Numbered from the stretch's first letter, positions 1 through 7,596 are shown. The stretch is DNA of 23,132 nucleotides from Clostridia bacterium (GCA_017553815.1 JAFZJT010000257.1:1-23132), one strand, 5' to 3'. Notes: a model not told the origin generated them from the sequence alone. Numbers and translations: made by a program.

Positions 1-2265
1 GCAGATTGGTCCGGCTTCAACTTCCATGAGGGTCAGGGCTTCATCACCTCCCAGTCCTACGACAACAACTTCGGCGCGCTGACTCCCGATAACTGGCTTA
101 TCACCCCCGAGTTCTCCGGCACCCGGCTCACCTTCTGGGCACAGGGTCAGGATCCCTCTTGGGCGGCTGAGTACCTTGGCGTGTTCGTATCCACTGACGG
201 CGGCAGCACCTGGAGCAATCAGATCGCAGGCTTCACCCTCAACGGCAGCGACACTCAGTACACAGTCGATCTGTCCGCTTACGCAGGCCAGACCATCAAG
301 GCGGCTATCCGTCACTACAACATCACCGACCAGTATTGGGCGAATGTTGACTATATCGAGGTAAGCGGCGGCGGTTCCGATCAGCCCACCCCCACTCCGG
401 GCACGCCTACCCCCACTCCCGTTCCCGCAACCCCAACCCCCGTTCCCGTAACACCCGAACCTGGTGAGCCCGGCGAAGAAGTTCTCCTTGCCGGCTACTA
501 CTTTGAGAACGGTTCTGAAGGTTGGACCTTCATCGGCACCGGAGACACCAGCTGGGTACTTTCCGATGACAACCCCGGCGGTTATGACTACACCGTGTTT
601 GCACATGAGGGCAGCAGCTTCATCATGTCCTACTCCTTCATTGATTACGTTGGCTCTTACCAGGCAAACAACTGGGCGATCTCTCCCGCTGTTGCCCTTC
701 CCAACGGTTCCGCACGCGTAAGCTTCTATGCGAACCACGCCAACATCAGCTATCCCGAAGCTATCGACGTTTACATCGGCACTTCCGCTGATCCCGCTTC
801 GATGACTCTGCTCCAGAGCAACGTCTCCCCGTCCACCAGCTATGATGATCCTTGGACGCACTTCGAGATCGATCTTTCCGCCTATGCCGGTCAGACCGTC
901 CATCTTGCTTTCTACGATCATTGCTACGATATGTACGAGATTTGGGTAGACCAGGTTGAGTTCTTCGGCGCAAACGTCGGTCAGCCCACCCCCGTTCCCG
1001 AGACTCCCACTCCCGTTCCCGAGACTCCGACCCCCGCTCCCGAGACTCCCACTCCCGTTCCCGAGACTCCGACCCCCGCTCCCGTAACCCCCGGTCCCGA
1101 CCAGGTTGGCTTCTTCGTTGACGCTCCCGAGAAGGTCGAGCCCGGCGAGGAGTTCGAGGTTTCCGTTCGCGTTGAGGGCGAGTTTGAGGCACACGGTATC
1201 AACCTCTGGCTCAACTTCGATCCTGAGAGCTTCGAGATCATCGGTCACACGCCCGGCTCCGTCATGGCTCATATCACCGATCTCGGCGGTATGTCCTATC
1301 TCGATTATACCACCATCCCCGGTTCCGCACGTTTCGGCGTCATGATTCCTGTAGATCCCTGGACCGAGAACGGCGTTATCTACACCCTCACCGTTAAGGC
1401 GAGCGAGACCATCGAGGACGGCGTATACGGCTTCATCCCCGAGGTTGTTGAGTTCATCAACTTCCCGCTCGGCGGCGAGTCCACCCCCATCGACAACGTT
1501 GCTGTTCCCGCATTCGTGACCGTTGGCGAGGAGCCTCAGCCCACCGAACCCCCGGTAGATCCCACCGAGCCTCCCGTAGATCCCGAAGAGCCTATGGCGA
1601 GCTTCTGGGTAGACGACTACGAAGCGGTTCCCGGCGAGCTGGTACCCATCACCGTTCACGTTGAGGGCACCTATCTTGCCCACGGCCTGACCTTCTGGCT
1701 CGACTACGACGCAGAGAAGCTCACCGTTGAAGGCTTTGAGAACGGCGACCTCATGAACGAAGTGCTTGAGATCGGCGGCTTCAACGTTCTCGATTACGAG
1801 ACCGTAGAGGGCTCCATCCGCTTTGCGGCTGTTGCTCCATATCCCGAGCAGCCCTTCGCCACCAACGGCACCGTATTCACCGTACTCTTCCGCGTATCCG
1901 AGGATGCACAGGTTGGCGATGTTTACGAACTCCTGCCCACCGTGACCGAGCTTGTCTTCATGCCCGAAGACCACGAGTTCGAGATCGATTGGGAAGCTGT
2001 TTCCGGCAACATCACCATCGTTGACGAGCCTGTTGAGCCCACCGAACCCCCGGTAGAGCCCACTCCCGTTCCCGGCGAGCCCACCGAACCCCCGGTAGAG
2101 CCCACCCCCGTTCCCGGCGAGCCCACCGAACCCCCGGTAGAGCCCACTCCCGAGCCCACCACTCCGCCCGCACCTCCCACCGGTACCATCGCTATGGTCG
2201 GTGCAGGTATTGCGGCTGTAGTAGCAGGCGCAGGCATAGTGCTCTTCAGGAAGAAGGAAGACTAA
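1..2265 (+). CDS. Sortase-anchored surface protein with choice-of-anchor J and cohesin-like domains (5' partial)
   Basis: The frame is open from base 1 with no start in view, so the N-terminus and signal peptide lie outside the window; the in-frame GTG at 181 sits inside the first domain and has no ribosome binding site. Order seen: a jelly-roll domain resembling cleaved-adhesin/choice-of-anchor J (about 1-370, TPDNWLITPEF); a PTPTP linker; a second such domain (about 487-972); a 21-bp-repeat Pro linker; two cohesin-like domains (about 1102-1530 and 1594-2030, each with PGE..P/EV..HVEG, HG..LWL.FDPE and NG.I/V.TL features); a 42-bp-repeat Pro/Glu linker; then APPTG, a hydrophobic segment and an RKKED tail. 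APPTG fits the xPxTG sortase pattern. In known families, cohesins bind dockerins and anchor-J domains are surface ligand-binding modules. The likely role is an exported, wall-linked scaffold or adhesin. Stops are tandem (TAA TAG). The ligand is unknown. Confidence 0.85.
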   Translation, partial: ADWSGFNFHEGQGFITSQSYDNNFGALTPDNWLITPEFSGTRLTFWAQGQDPSWAAEYLGVFVSTDGGSTWSNQIAGFTLNGSDTQYTVDLSAYAGQTIKAAIRHYNITDQYWANVDYIEVSGGGSDQPTPTPGTPTPTPVPATPTPVPVTPEPGEPGEEVLLAGYYFENGSEGWTFIGTGDTSWVLSDDNPGGYDYTVFAHEGSSFIMSYSFIDYVGSYQANNWAISPAVALPNGSARVSFYANHANISYPEAIDVYIGTSADPASMTLLQSNVSPSTSYDDPWTHFEIDLSAYAGQTVHLAFYDHCYDMYEIWVDQVEFFGANVGQPTPVPETPTPVPETPTPAPETPTPVPETPTPAPVTPGPDQVGFFVDAPEKVEPGEEFEVSVRVEGEFEAHGINLWLNFDPESFEIIGHTPGSVMAHITDLGGMSYLDYTTIPGSARFGVMIPVDPWTENGVIYTLTVKASETIEDGVYGFIPEVVEFINFPLGGESTPIDNVAVPAFVTVGEEPQPTEPPVDPTEPPVDPEEPMASFWVDDYEAVPGELVPITVHVEGTYLAHGLTFWLDYDAEKLTVEGFENGDLMNEVLEIGGFNVLDYETVEGSIRFAAVAPYPEQPFATNGTVFTVLFRVSEDAQVGDVYELLPTVTELVFMPEDHEFEIDWEAVSGNITIVDEPVEPTEPPVEPTPVPGEPTEPPVEPTPVPGEPTEPPVEPTPEPTTPPAPPTGTIAMVGAGIAAVVAGAGIVLFRKKED
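985..1089 (+). repeat. Five tandem 21-bp units encoding PTPVPET-type linker
   Basis: Five consecutive units encode PTPVPET, PTPVPET, PTPAPET, PTPVPET and PTPAPVT. They form a flexible spacer between the second anchor-J domain and the first cohesin-like domain. Such arrays change copy number by slippage, so linker length may vary between strains. Confidence 0.9.
2038..2157 (+). repeat. Three tandem 42-bp units encoding PTEPPVEPTPVPGE linker
   Basis: Units begin at 2038, 2080 and 2122; the third diverges after PTEPPVEPTP. Copies are nearly identical at DNA level, which suggests recent duplication. The stretch would span the cell wall between the second cohesin-like domain and the membrane/sortase tail. 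Confidence 0.9.
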
Positions 2266-2296
2266 TAGAACCCGCTCCTAAGTGAGCATAACAGTT

Positions 2297-2324
2297 GAGG
2301 AGGCTCCCGTAAGGGATCCTCCTC
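2297..2324 (+). terminator. Hairpin after the surface protein gene
   Basis: The arm at 2297-2308 pairs with 2313-2324 around a GTAA loop, 12 bp with one mismatch. It is not followed by a real T tract (TTGG), so it may be a weak terminator or an mRNA-stabilising hairpin. Confidence 0.5.
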
Positions 2325-2343
2325 TTGGCATAGAATAATATAT

Positions 2344-2372
2344 TTGAAATCGCCAAAACAGCATGGTATAAT
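2344..2372 (+). promoter_or_regulatory. SigA-type promoter for the 2416 gene
   Basis: TTGAAA (2344-2349), a 17-bp spacer and TATAAT (2367-2372), with TG at 2364-2365 giving an extended -10. Start of transcription would be near 2379, leaving a leader of about 37 nt. Confidence 0.8.
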
Positions 2373-2415
2373 ATAACTGAATAAGACTAAGAATTATTTA
2401 GAGGAAGGTGTAAGC

Positions 2416-3081
2416 TTGAAGAGGGCGAGCGAATGCGGCGGCGATACGCGGCTTGATTTAAATTCGTTTCTGCCGACAGTCTTTTCATCGGCAAGGTGCT
2501 TCGCTTCAATGCTTTGCCCGGAGATAGTAGAGGGCGTCAAAGTAGCCGTGCATCCAACGTGCGCCGCTGTGAAGCTAAAATATCCTTCCATCGGCTTGGA
2601 AGGCTTTGATCGGCTCGCTGCCTGTTTTGGAGAGTTCTGCGCAAGCGGTGCATCCAAGATAGAAGAAACTCCGATTTTCGGGAGCGTCGTTCCGGGGAGG
2701 CACACGCTTCTTCTCGAAATTGCAGACGGCTTCCTGCTTGCCTTTGCAGAGGAGGCCGCGCTAAGCTACGAGCATATTCTGCCGGAGAAGATATCGATCC
2801 CGGTCGGCGGCGCTGCTCATAGCAGCGATTCATCGGCTTATGTGCGCTCACGCCTGTACGCCGTTTCCAAAACTGCCTTAACGGAGCATGAAAGCGCATC
2901 TTTGAATGCTCTGTTTCGCTGCCTGTGCTTATTCTCAGCCGATGCGCTCGGCCTCGATTCGGCGCATTCATCGGCGGTTCGTGCTTCGCTCGCCGCCTGC
3001 GAGCGGGGCGACCTCGGAAGAGTTGATTCCGCGGCGATGGCCGCCGCGCTTTTATATGCGGAGGCTCCGCAAACGAATTAA
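2416..3081 (+). CDS. Hypothetical protein, 221 aa, TTG start
   Basis: I do not recognise this protein. It is supported as a gene by a near-consensus promoter at 2344-2372, an AGGAAGG ribosome binding site at 2402-2408 seven bases before a TTG codon, and the next gene starting 22 bp after its stop. The product is rich in Ala, Ser and Cys (several Cys in the first 90 residues), has no convincing signal peptide or membrane segment, and shows no motif I can name. A later ATG (about residue 32) lacks a comparable ribosome binding site, so TTG is preferred. Co-transcription with the MBL-fold gene suggests a linked cytoplasmic role, but that is inference. Confidence 0.7.
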   Translation: MKRASECGGDTRLDLNSFLPTVFSSARCFASMLCPEIVEGVKVAVHPTCAAVKLKYPSIGLEGFDRLAACFGEFCASGASKIEETPIFGSVVPGRHTLLLEIADGFLLAFAEEAALSYEHILPEKISIPVGGAAHSSDSSAYVRSRLYAVSKTALTEHESASLNALFRCLCLFSADALGLDSAHSSAVRASLAACERGDLGRVDSAAMAAALLYAEAPQTN

Positions 3082-3103
3082 GTAAGAAAAAGGAGTATTT
3101 TTT

Positions 3104-3781
3104 ATGCAGATAAGATGGTATGGACATTCATGTTTTTTGTTCACTGATTCCAACGGAACAACGGTGCTGACAGATCCATACGATTCGTATATCGGGTATG
3201 AGCTGCCGCAGATCTTCGCCAACGCAGTCACGATCAGCCACGATCATAACGATCACAACAATATCAGTGTTGTTAAGAGCAACACTATGATAATCCGCAC
3301 CCCCGGCGAATACGATATCGGCGGCGTGCACATAATTGGAATCGAGACCGACCATGACCGCTGCGGCGGAACGCTTCGCGGCAAGAACATCATGTTCGTT
3401 TGCGAGATGGACGGGATGCGCATCCTGCACTGCGGCGACCTTGGCGCGATACCGAGCGAGGATGTGATAAAAAAGATCGGGAATATCGACGTTATGCTCG
3501 TTCCGATCGGCGCGATCTACACTATCGATGATTTTGAGGCGCGTGAGCTTGCGAATATCTTAGAGCCGAAGATCGTTATCCCGATGCACTATAAAACGCC
3601 CAAGCTTAAGATCGAGCTCTGCACCCTTGCGCCGTTTGTTGACGCGGCGAAGGACTGCCGTATCCACTATCTGAACCAGTGCGACGCCTCCGTGATGCCC
3701 TCGAGCCTCGGAGAGGATCGCGTTATCATCCTGCGCCCGTTCGACGCGGAGCGCGACGAAGTAAAAGCACCTGTTGCTTAA
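3104..3781 (+). CDS. MBL-fold metallo-hydrolase, 225 aa
   Basis: Member of the metallo-beta-lactamase fold superfamily, resembling the compact 'beta-lactamase superfamily domain' group that includes UlaG-like proteins. Visible metal ligands are the HxHxDH motif (His46, His48, Asp50, His51), His109 with Asp112 in LHCGD, and His162 in the PMHYK motif near the end. The WYGHS start and LTDPY segment are typical of the group. No signal peptide is present, so it should be cytoplasmic and bind one or two metal ions; the substrate cannot be told from sequence. AGGAG at 3091-3095 precedes the ATG. It is the second gene of an operon with the 2416 gene and is followed by an intrinsic terminator. Confidence 0.85.
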   Translation: MQIRWYGHSCFLFTDSNGTTVLTDPYDSYIGYELPQIFANAVTISHDHNDHNNISVVKSNTMIIRTPGEYDIGGVHIIGIETDHDRCGGTLRGKNIMFVCEMDGMRILHCGDLGAIPSEDVIKKIGNIDVMLVPIGAIYTIDDFEARELANILEPKIVIPMHYKTPKLKIELCTLAPFVDAAKDCRIHYLNQCDASVMPSSLGEDRVIILRPFDAERDEVKAPVA

Positions 3782-3805
3782 TTATAATATAAAGCTTTTC
3801 ATGTG

Positions 3806-3846
3806 AAAACGGGATCCGACATCGGTCGAACCCCGTTTTGATTTTT
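3806..3846 (+). terminator. Intrinsic terminator after the MBL-fold gene
   Basis: AAAACGGG (3806-3813) pairs with CCCGTTTT (3832-3839), with an inner CCGA/TCGG pairing, and is followed by GATTTTT. The A tract opposite the T tract would allow use from both strands. Confidence 0.8.
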
Positions 3847-3857
3847 CTCCGGATCTA

Positions 3858-4012
3858 ATACTAAGCTCTGACTAAAATCGGACTTCTTGCCGATTGTTTT
3901 CCGCCCTGGTTCCTCTTCGCTCAACGACACTCCATATCACCTTGCTCCGTTCACTTCGACAGGATGATAAACTCCTCGGCAATTTAGTCCGCTTTTAATC
4001 AGAGCTTAGTAT
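3858..4012. mobile_element. MITE-like element with ~36-bp terminal inverted repeats
   Basis: The left arm 3858-3893 (starting ATACTAAGCTCTGA) is the inverted copy of the right arm 3976-4012 (ending TCAGAGCTTAGTAT). The outer 26 bp differ at only two positions, and the inner part needs one small indel. If the ends are taken as TACTAAG/CTTAGTA, both flanks are TAA, a possible 3-bp target duplication. The core of about 80 bp has no open frame of note. It lies between convergent genes, a usual place for non-autonomous elements. No transposase is present. The alternative is a large bidirectional terminator or structured RNA. Confidence 0.6.
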
Positions 4013-4044
4013 AAATCCCCGTTTCAGCGAGTGTATCGATCGCT

Positions 4045-4902
4045 TTACAGTTCCGTCTTGAAGCAAATGTATTTGTCGACCAAGCGGAAGCCCGCGGCGA
4101 GCACATCCGGCTGCTCCTGCTCCTCGCAGAAGACGACCATGTGCTTCGTGCCGTGCTGCTTATCCCAGTTGAGTGCGGAGGCGAGAAGCTTGCGGAACAA
4201 GTCCCCGTTGTAAACGCCGCCTTCAAAATCTATTCCGAATATCTCGGAGAGCACTTTATCGTCAAAAAACCTGAGATACACCGCGCCGACGGCCTTCCCG
4301 TCCTCGATATAGGCAAATATCTTCCATTGGTCGAGCTTTTCAAGGATGCGCTCCGCAGTCCAATACATATAGTCCTCGTCCTGCGTGTGAAGCGCCGCAA
4401 AGAGGGGATAGTTTTCACGCGTTATCTCAACTATGTGCTCGTCAATCGGTCTGAGTTCGTAGTTTTCATAATTGAGAGCGTTATTAAAGCTCTCCTCAAT
4501 ACGCTCAAAGCCGAGCGCGTCGAGCGCGGAAACGGCCTCGGTATTTTCCGAGGGAAAGCCGAGATGCAGGGAGAAGCCGGGGAAGCGTTCGCGCGCAAAG
4601 GCGATGAACTCATATAGCGCCTCCCGGGTAGAGCTTTCGATATTGAATCCGTTCGTTTGCATATACTTATACTCGGGCTCCGTGAAATACTGTATCCAAC
4701 CGCAGACCTTACCGCCTCTCTCATACAGCAGAATGCTGTCGCACTCGTCGGCAAGCGACCTTCTCGCACTCGCTATGAAATCATCCCTGGTCTTTATGCC
4801 GTCCGTATAGGTCGGGTATCCCGAGCGGGTCAGGTCGAGCGCAAGCTCGTATGCAAAGTCGATATAGCGGTCGAATTCGCCTTCTTTCAGTTCTCTAAGC
4901 AT
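4045..4902 (-). CDS. GNAT-family N-acetyltransferase-like protein, 285 aa
   Basis: The length and internal symmetry suggest two GNAT halves. The N-terminal half (about 1-140) contains an ILLYERGGKVCGWIQ strand pair and ends in an ALDALGFERIEES segment typical of the GNAT C-terminal end. The second half (about 150-285) contains DGKAVGAVYLRF and ends in AAGFRLVDKYICFK. GNAT proteins move an acyl group from acyl-CoA to an amine; the substrate here is unknown. No signal peptide is present. A GGAGG site (bases 4910-4914, minus strand) lies seven bases before the ATG. The gene starts 39 bp after the upstream XRE gene, so the two are probably co-transcribed and the regulator may control it. Confidence 0.75.
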   Translation of the reverse strand: MLRELKEGEFDRYIDFAYELALDLTRSGYPTYTDGIKTRDDFIASARRSLADECDSILLYERGGKVCGWIQYFTEPEYKYMQTNGFNIESSTREALYEFIAFARERFPGFSLHLGFPSENTEAVSALDALGFERIEESFNNALNYENYELRPIDEHIVEITRENYPLFAALHTQDEDYMYWTAERILEKLDQWKIFAYIEDGKAVGAVYLRFFDDKVLSEIFGIDFEGGVYNGDLFRKLLASALNWDKQHGTKHMVVFCEEQEQPDVLAAGFRLVDKYICFKTEL

Positions 4903-4941
4903 TGTTAAGCCTCCAAATCTTTATTCATCGTAGATTATCGG

Positions 4942-5643
4942 TTATTCCTCGCCGACGCCTTCATCGGCTTGAGAAGGGGACGCATCCTCTGATTTTGCTT
5001 CCGTTTCCGCGCTTTGGTGTCGGTTACGCTTTTTTTGCGCGATGCTGGCAAAGAGCCTTGTATTTTCAAGCAGGAACCATAAAATGGTCAGCAGCTGGAG
5101 CACTCCGGCGACTATATAAATAAGGAACATATTTTCGATGCGGAGGATGAGATGCAGCGCCAGCGCCGTGCTCCAGATTATCCCGCTGATGCTGATATAG
5201 CGCAAAAGCTTCGAGTGCCAAAGCGAGGTGAACACCGTGCCCACGATGAAGGTCGCGGGGATCGCCACGATGAACGCGAGCCATGCCCCTTGAAGCTGCG
5301 GCGCGGCGACACGCAGGAAGAAGTACGCCACGGTCGCCACGAGCCAAACGAGCCCGAGCGACAGAAGCGTTATGATATTGCGCCTGAACTGCGGCTCGGT
5401 GCGGCTGCGCTTAGACTGCTTCTCGGCGATAAGGTCGTTTACGGTCACGTCGAAAATCTCGGCGAGCATCACGAGCACGTAGATATCGGGCACACCCTCG
5501 CCGCGCTCCCACTTGGACACCGATTTGCCGGAATAGTGGATCATCTCGGCAAGCTCATCCTGCGTGAGATTGCATTGCTTTCGGTAGTGGGCTATGTTTG
5601 CGGCGAGCGTTGCGCGCAGTTTTTCATCGTCTCGAGCCATCAT
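4942..5643 (-). CDS. XRE-family HTH regulator with four membrane segments, 233 aa
   Basis: Residues about 12-70 form a classical Cro/C1-type helix-turn-helix (NLTQDELAEMI, then SVSKWERGEGVPD). Four hydrophobic segments follow at roughly 90-111, 120-142, 148-168 and 172-192, then a charged, Glu/Ser-rich cytoplasmic tail. This is the common clostridial layout of a membrane-tethered XRE regulator thought to respond to envelope signals. Two adjacent ATG codons (5641-5643 and 5638-5640) are possible starts; only a weak GAAG precedes them. It is the first gene of a minus-strand operon with the GNAT gene. A perfect TCTACT/AGTAGA dyad upstream is a candidate autoregulatory operator. Confidence 0.85.
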   Translation of the reverse strand: MMARDDEKLRATLAANIAHYRKQCNLTQDELAEMIHYSGKSVSKWERGEGVPDIYVLVMLAEIFDVTVNDLIAEKQSKRSRTEPQFRRNIITLLSLGLVWLVATVAYFFLRVAAPQLQGAWLAFIVAIPATFIVGTVFTSLWHSKLLRYISISGIIWSTALALHLILRIENMFLIYIVAGVLQLLTILWFLLENTRLFASIAQKKRNRHQSAETEAKSEDASPSQADEGVGEE

Positions 5644-5725
5644 GCTTCTATTTTACATTAAGCGGCGGTTTTTTTCAAGTAGGCAGAATATAATACGGCA
5701 AATATATGCAAATAAACACTTTTTA

Positions 5726-5768
5726 GCGGCTCTACTCACAGTAGAATCGCATTTTTGCGGCTCTACTC
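5726..5768. promoter_or_regulatory. Candidate operator: dyad plus direct repeat upstream of the XRE gene
   Basis: TCTACT (5731-5736), CAC, AGTAGA (5740-5745) is a perfect 6-3-6 dyad. GCGGCTCTACTC occurs at 5726-5737 and again at 5757-5768, a 31-bp step of about three helical turns. The sites lie about 90-125 bp upstream of the regulator's start, beyond a weak minus-strand TATTAT (5690-5695). Operator function is inferred. Confidence 0.4.
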
Positions 5769-5989
5769 GGCGGGATTGGCGCGGTAGAGGGCGAAAACAA
5801 AGCAGTAGGGTGCAATCCGTGCAATTTTGTGGTAAAAAGGTTTTGGGGCGGCTTAGTACGCCCGCGCCGCATCGAACCATCGGGCGCGACGGAGCAAACT
5901 CCTATGCTCGCTTTGCCCGAAAACGGCGCCGTGCGGTGCGGCGCAGTGCTCGATGAGGGGCGCTGCTTTTGAGTGAAGTGAGCTCGCCC

Positions 5990-6019
5990 TTGCGCCGCTC
6001 GGCGATGGGGTATTATATG
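5990..6019 (+). promoter_or_regulatory. Weak candidate promoter for the PAP2-like gene
   Basis: TTGCGC (5990-5995), an 18-bp spacer and TATATG (6014-6019). TATTAT at 6011 is an alternative -10 with no good -35. Confidence 0.35.
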
Positions 6020-6049
6020 AGCATATAAATAGGTAAGGAGTAACTTAAA

Positions 6050-6712
6050 ATGGAAGGCTTGGATAAGATAATGGCGGGATCGAAGAATACGGCGGGGGAG
6101 AATGCCTGCCGCGCAGTGCGAAGAAGCGGCGCAAAGCTTTTGCGCATTTTGACAGTGCCGCCGGTATTGGCGCTGTTTCTCGTTACGGCGCTGTATATCG
6201 GCATGGGGATGGAAGCTTTTCGTTCTCCGATAAGGTATTTTGAGGCCGTTTTCACGCTGAGCGTGCTGCCAGTGCTCGCCTATCCGCTCTGCGCCGCCGT
6301 GCCGTCATTGAAAGCGCGCGGAAGAAGCTTCGAGCGGAGCCTGGCGATAGTTTTTTCGCTGCTCGGCTATCTGATGGGAACGCTTTTCGCCATTTTCGGC
6401 GGAGGCACGAGGCTCGAATTGGAGCTTTATCTAACCTATCTGTTTTCGGGCGTGCTGATGGGGCTGTTTTCATTCGTTTTCAAATTCCGCTCGAGCGGGC
6501 ATGCCTGCGGCGCTTCGGGGCCCTTTGCGATGCTTTCCTATAAGCTCAGCCCCGCCTGGCTGCTCGGCTTCCTTCTTTTGATACCCGTTTTCGTTTCCTC
6601 CGTACGCCTGAAACGGCATAGGGTCTCGGAGCTTGCCGCGGGAGCCGCGATCTCGGTATGCTCGCTGATCGCCGCGGTATATTTTGTTAAACTCATTCTG
6701 CCGCTCGGCTGA
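6050..6712 (+). CDS. PAP2-like integral membrane protein, 220 aa
   Basis: Five to six hydrophobic segments are seen (about 35-55, 66-86, 98-118, 125-144, 168-184, 195-217). Two weak signatures of the phosphatidic-acid-phosphatase type 2 superfamily are present: SGH at 149-151 after Lys145/Arg147, and an R(x3)H element (Arg186, His190) followed by SELAAGAAIS, which aligns with the family's 'HYPSDVLAGA' motif. The usual KX6RP motif is missing or collapsed, so enzyme activity is doubtful. PAP2 enzymes remove phosphate from lipid phosphates at the membrane. AAGGAG (6035-6040) lies nine bases before the ATG. It has no obvious operon partner; the next gene has its own promoter. Confidence 0.6.
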   Translation: MEGLDKIMAGSKNTAGENACRAVRRSGAKLLRILTVPPVLALFLVTALYIGMGMEAFRSPIRYFEAVFTLSVLPVLAYPLCAAVPSLKARGRSFERSLAIVFSLLGYLMGTLFAIFGGGTRLELELYLTYLFSGVLMGLFSFVFKFRSSGHACGASGPFAMLSYKLSPAWLLGFLLLIPVFVSSVRLKRHRVSELAAGAAISVCSLIAAVYFVKLILPLG

Positions 6713-6747
6713 AAACTCGGGAGTCGATGAAAAATATCCGAAAGGGA

Positions 6748-6776
6748 TTGCGTTTGATGCGTTTATGCATTATAAT
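6748..6776 (+). promoter_or_regulatory. SigA-type promoter for the lipoprotein gene
   Basis: TTGCGT (6748-6753), a 17-bp spacer and an exact TATAAT (6771-6776). Predicted leader is about 55 nt. Confidence 0.75.
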
Positions 6777-6835
6777 AAGAAGAGGCTACGACGCAAAAGC
6801 GTGCGGCGAGGCCGGAATCCTTTTCGGAGGTCATT

Positions 6836-7465
6836 ATGATGCTCAACAGGAAAAACAAGCTATCGACCCTTATTGCAGTGCTTACTATCGCGGCAATGCT
6901 CGTTTCCTTCGTTATGACGACAGGCTGCGCGAAGGAAAAACCCATCAAGGTTCCCGACGGATTGAGCCGCGAGGAGGCCGCGCTCTACGTTGCGCTCGCC
7001 ACCGTTTGCCCGCAGGGCGACAACAATACCAAGAAGGAGTATCTCACCTTCCGCTTCGAGGGCTGGAGCTTTGACGAGGTGCCGGAGGTCATCAATGAGT
7101 ACATCACCGATTACTGCAGAAGCGGCAACGCGCAGCTTGTTCAGGCCGACGACGCAATGCTCGAGCTGCTCGGTCTATTGGTCGTAAACACCGATCCCGA
7201 GTCCTACTACACCGTTGGCGATCGGGTCTACGCGGAGGGCAAGGGCTCCATCCTTACCTTCACCCTCGGAAGCGATCAGAGCACGGATTCGGGCGGGGTC
7301 TGCGTTTCCTATAAGAAGTTCATTTCGGACAGCGACACCAGCGGCTTCGACGTTGAACTGAAGCGCGTGGGCGATACTTGGAAGTATGAGAAAACCTCCG
7401 GCGCATGGAACCAGTACCAGTTCTTCACCCCAGAACCGACCGATGAAAGCGGCCCTCAGAAGTGA
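6836..7465 (+). CDS. Putative lipoprotein, 209 aa
   Basis: The N-terminus has Arg/Lys residues, a hydrophobic core (about 11-27) and MTTGC, with Cys31 as the likely lipidated residue after signal peptidase II cleavage. The mature part of about 178 residues is acidic, ends in a Pro/Thr/Glu stretch and matches no domain I recognise; the pattern of short strands (LTFRFEGWSFDEV, GSILTFTLGSD, WKYEKTSGAW) suggests a small beta-rich extracytoplasmic fold. GGAGG at 6826-6830 precedes two adjacent ATG codons; the second, at 6839, has the more usual spacing of eight bases, so the true start may be three bases later. It is monocistronic, with its own promoter and a strong terminator. Confidence 0.75.
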   Translation: MMLNRKNKLSTLIAVLTIAAMLVSFVMTTGCAKEKPIKVPDGLSREEAALYVALATVCPQGDNNTKKEYLTFRFEGWSFDEVPEVINEYITDYCRSGNAQLVQADDAMLELLGLLVVNTDPESYYTVGDRVYAEGKGSILTFTLGSDQSTDSGGVCVSYKKFISDSDTSGFDVELKRVGDTWKYEKTSGAWNQYQFFTPEPTDESGPQK

Positions 7466-7536
7466 TGAAAAACGGTATATTAGCCGTTCGAATCATCAAA
7501 AACGCCTTAAACAGCTATAAATCGATAATATATTTA

Positions 7537-7596
7537 CGCCGTTCCGATAAGCCTTTTTCAAAGGTCAAATATATCGGAGCGGCGAAACTGTTTTTT
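7537..7596 (+). terminator. Strong intrinsic terminator after the lipoprotein gene
   Basis: A 13-bp stem (7537-7549 with 7572-7584, one G-U pair) encloses a smaller CCTTT/AAAGG hairpin and is followed by AAACTGTTTTTT. A separate AACGG/CCGTT hairpin (7471-7488) lies just after the stop codon. Confidence 0.85.

Larger units (their letters stand above)
5644..6049. other. Divergent intergenic region, about 406 bp, no convincing gene
   Basis: This lies between the minus-strand regulator and the plus-strand PAP2-like gene. It holds the TCTACT/AGTAGA dyad, a GCGGCTCTACTC direct repeat, a very GC-rich stretch (about 5850-6000) with several small inverted repeats, and a poor promoter just before 6050. 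A small plus-strand frame here (5594-5956) overlaps the regulator start, is Arg/Ser-rich and lacks a ribosome binding site, so I do not call it a gene. Confidence 0.6.

Noticed and set aside
761..1241. Minus-strand frames rich in Arg/Glu/Ser or Gly/Val opposite the proline linkers
   Set aside because: They are reverse reads of the 21-bp repeat array and have repetitive, non-protein-like composition.
985..2157. Short tandem repeats as a possible CRISPR array
   Set aside because: Units are contiguous without unique spacers, remain in frame and encode Pro-rich linkers.
181..2265. GTG at 181 as the start of the surface protein
   Set aside because: The same frame is open to base 1 and encodes the first half of an anchor-J domain before 181; no ribosome binding site or signal peptide follows this GTG.
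6727..7074. A 115-codon plus-strand frame overlapping the lipoprotein start
   Set aside because: It begins before the TTGCGT/TATAAT promoter and lacks a ribosome binding site; the lipoprotein frame has a signal peptide, lipobox and GGAGG.
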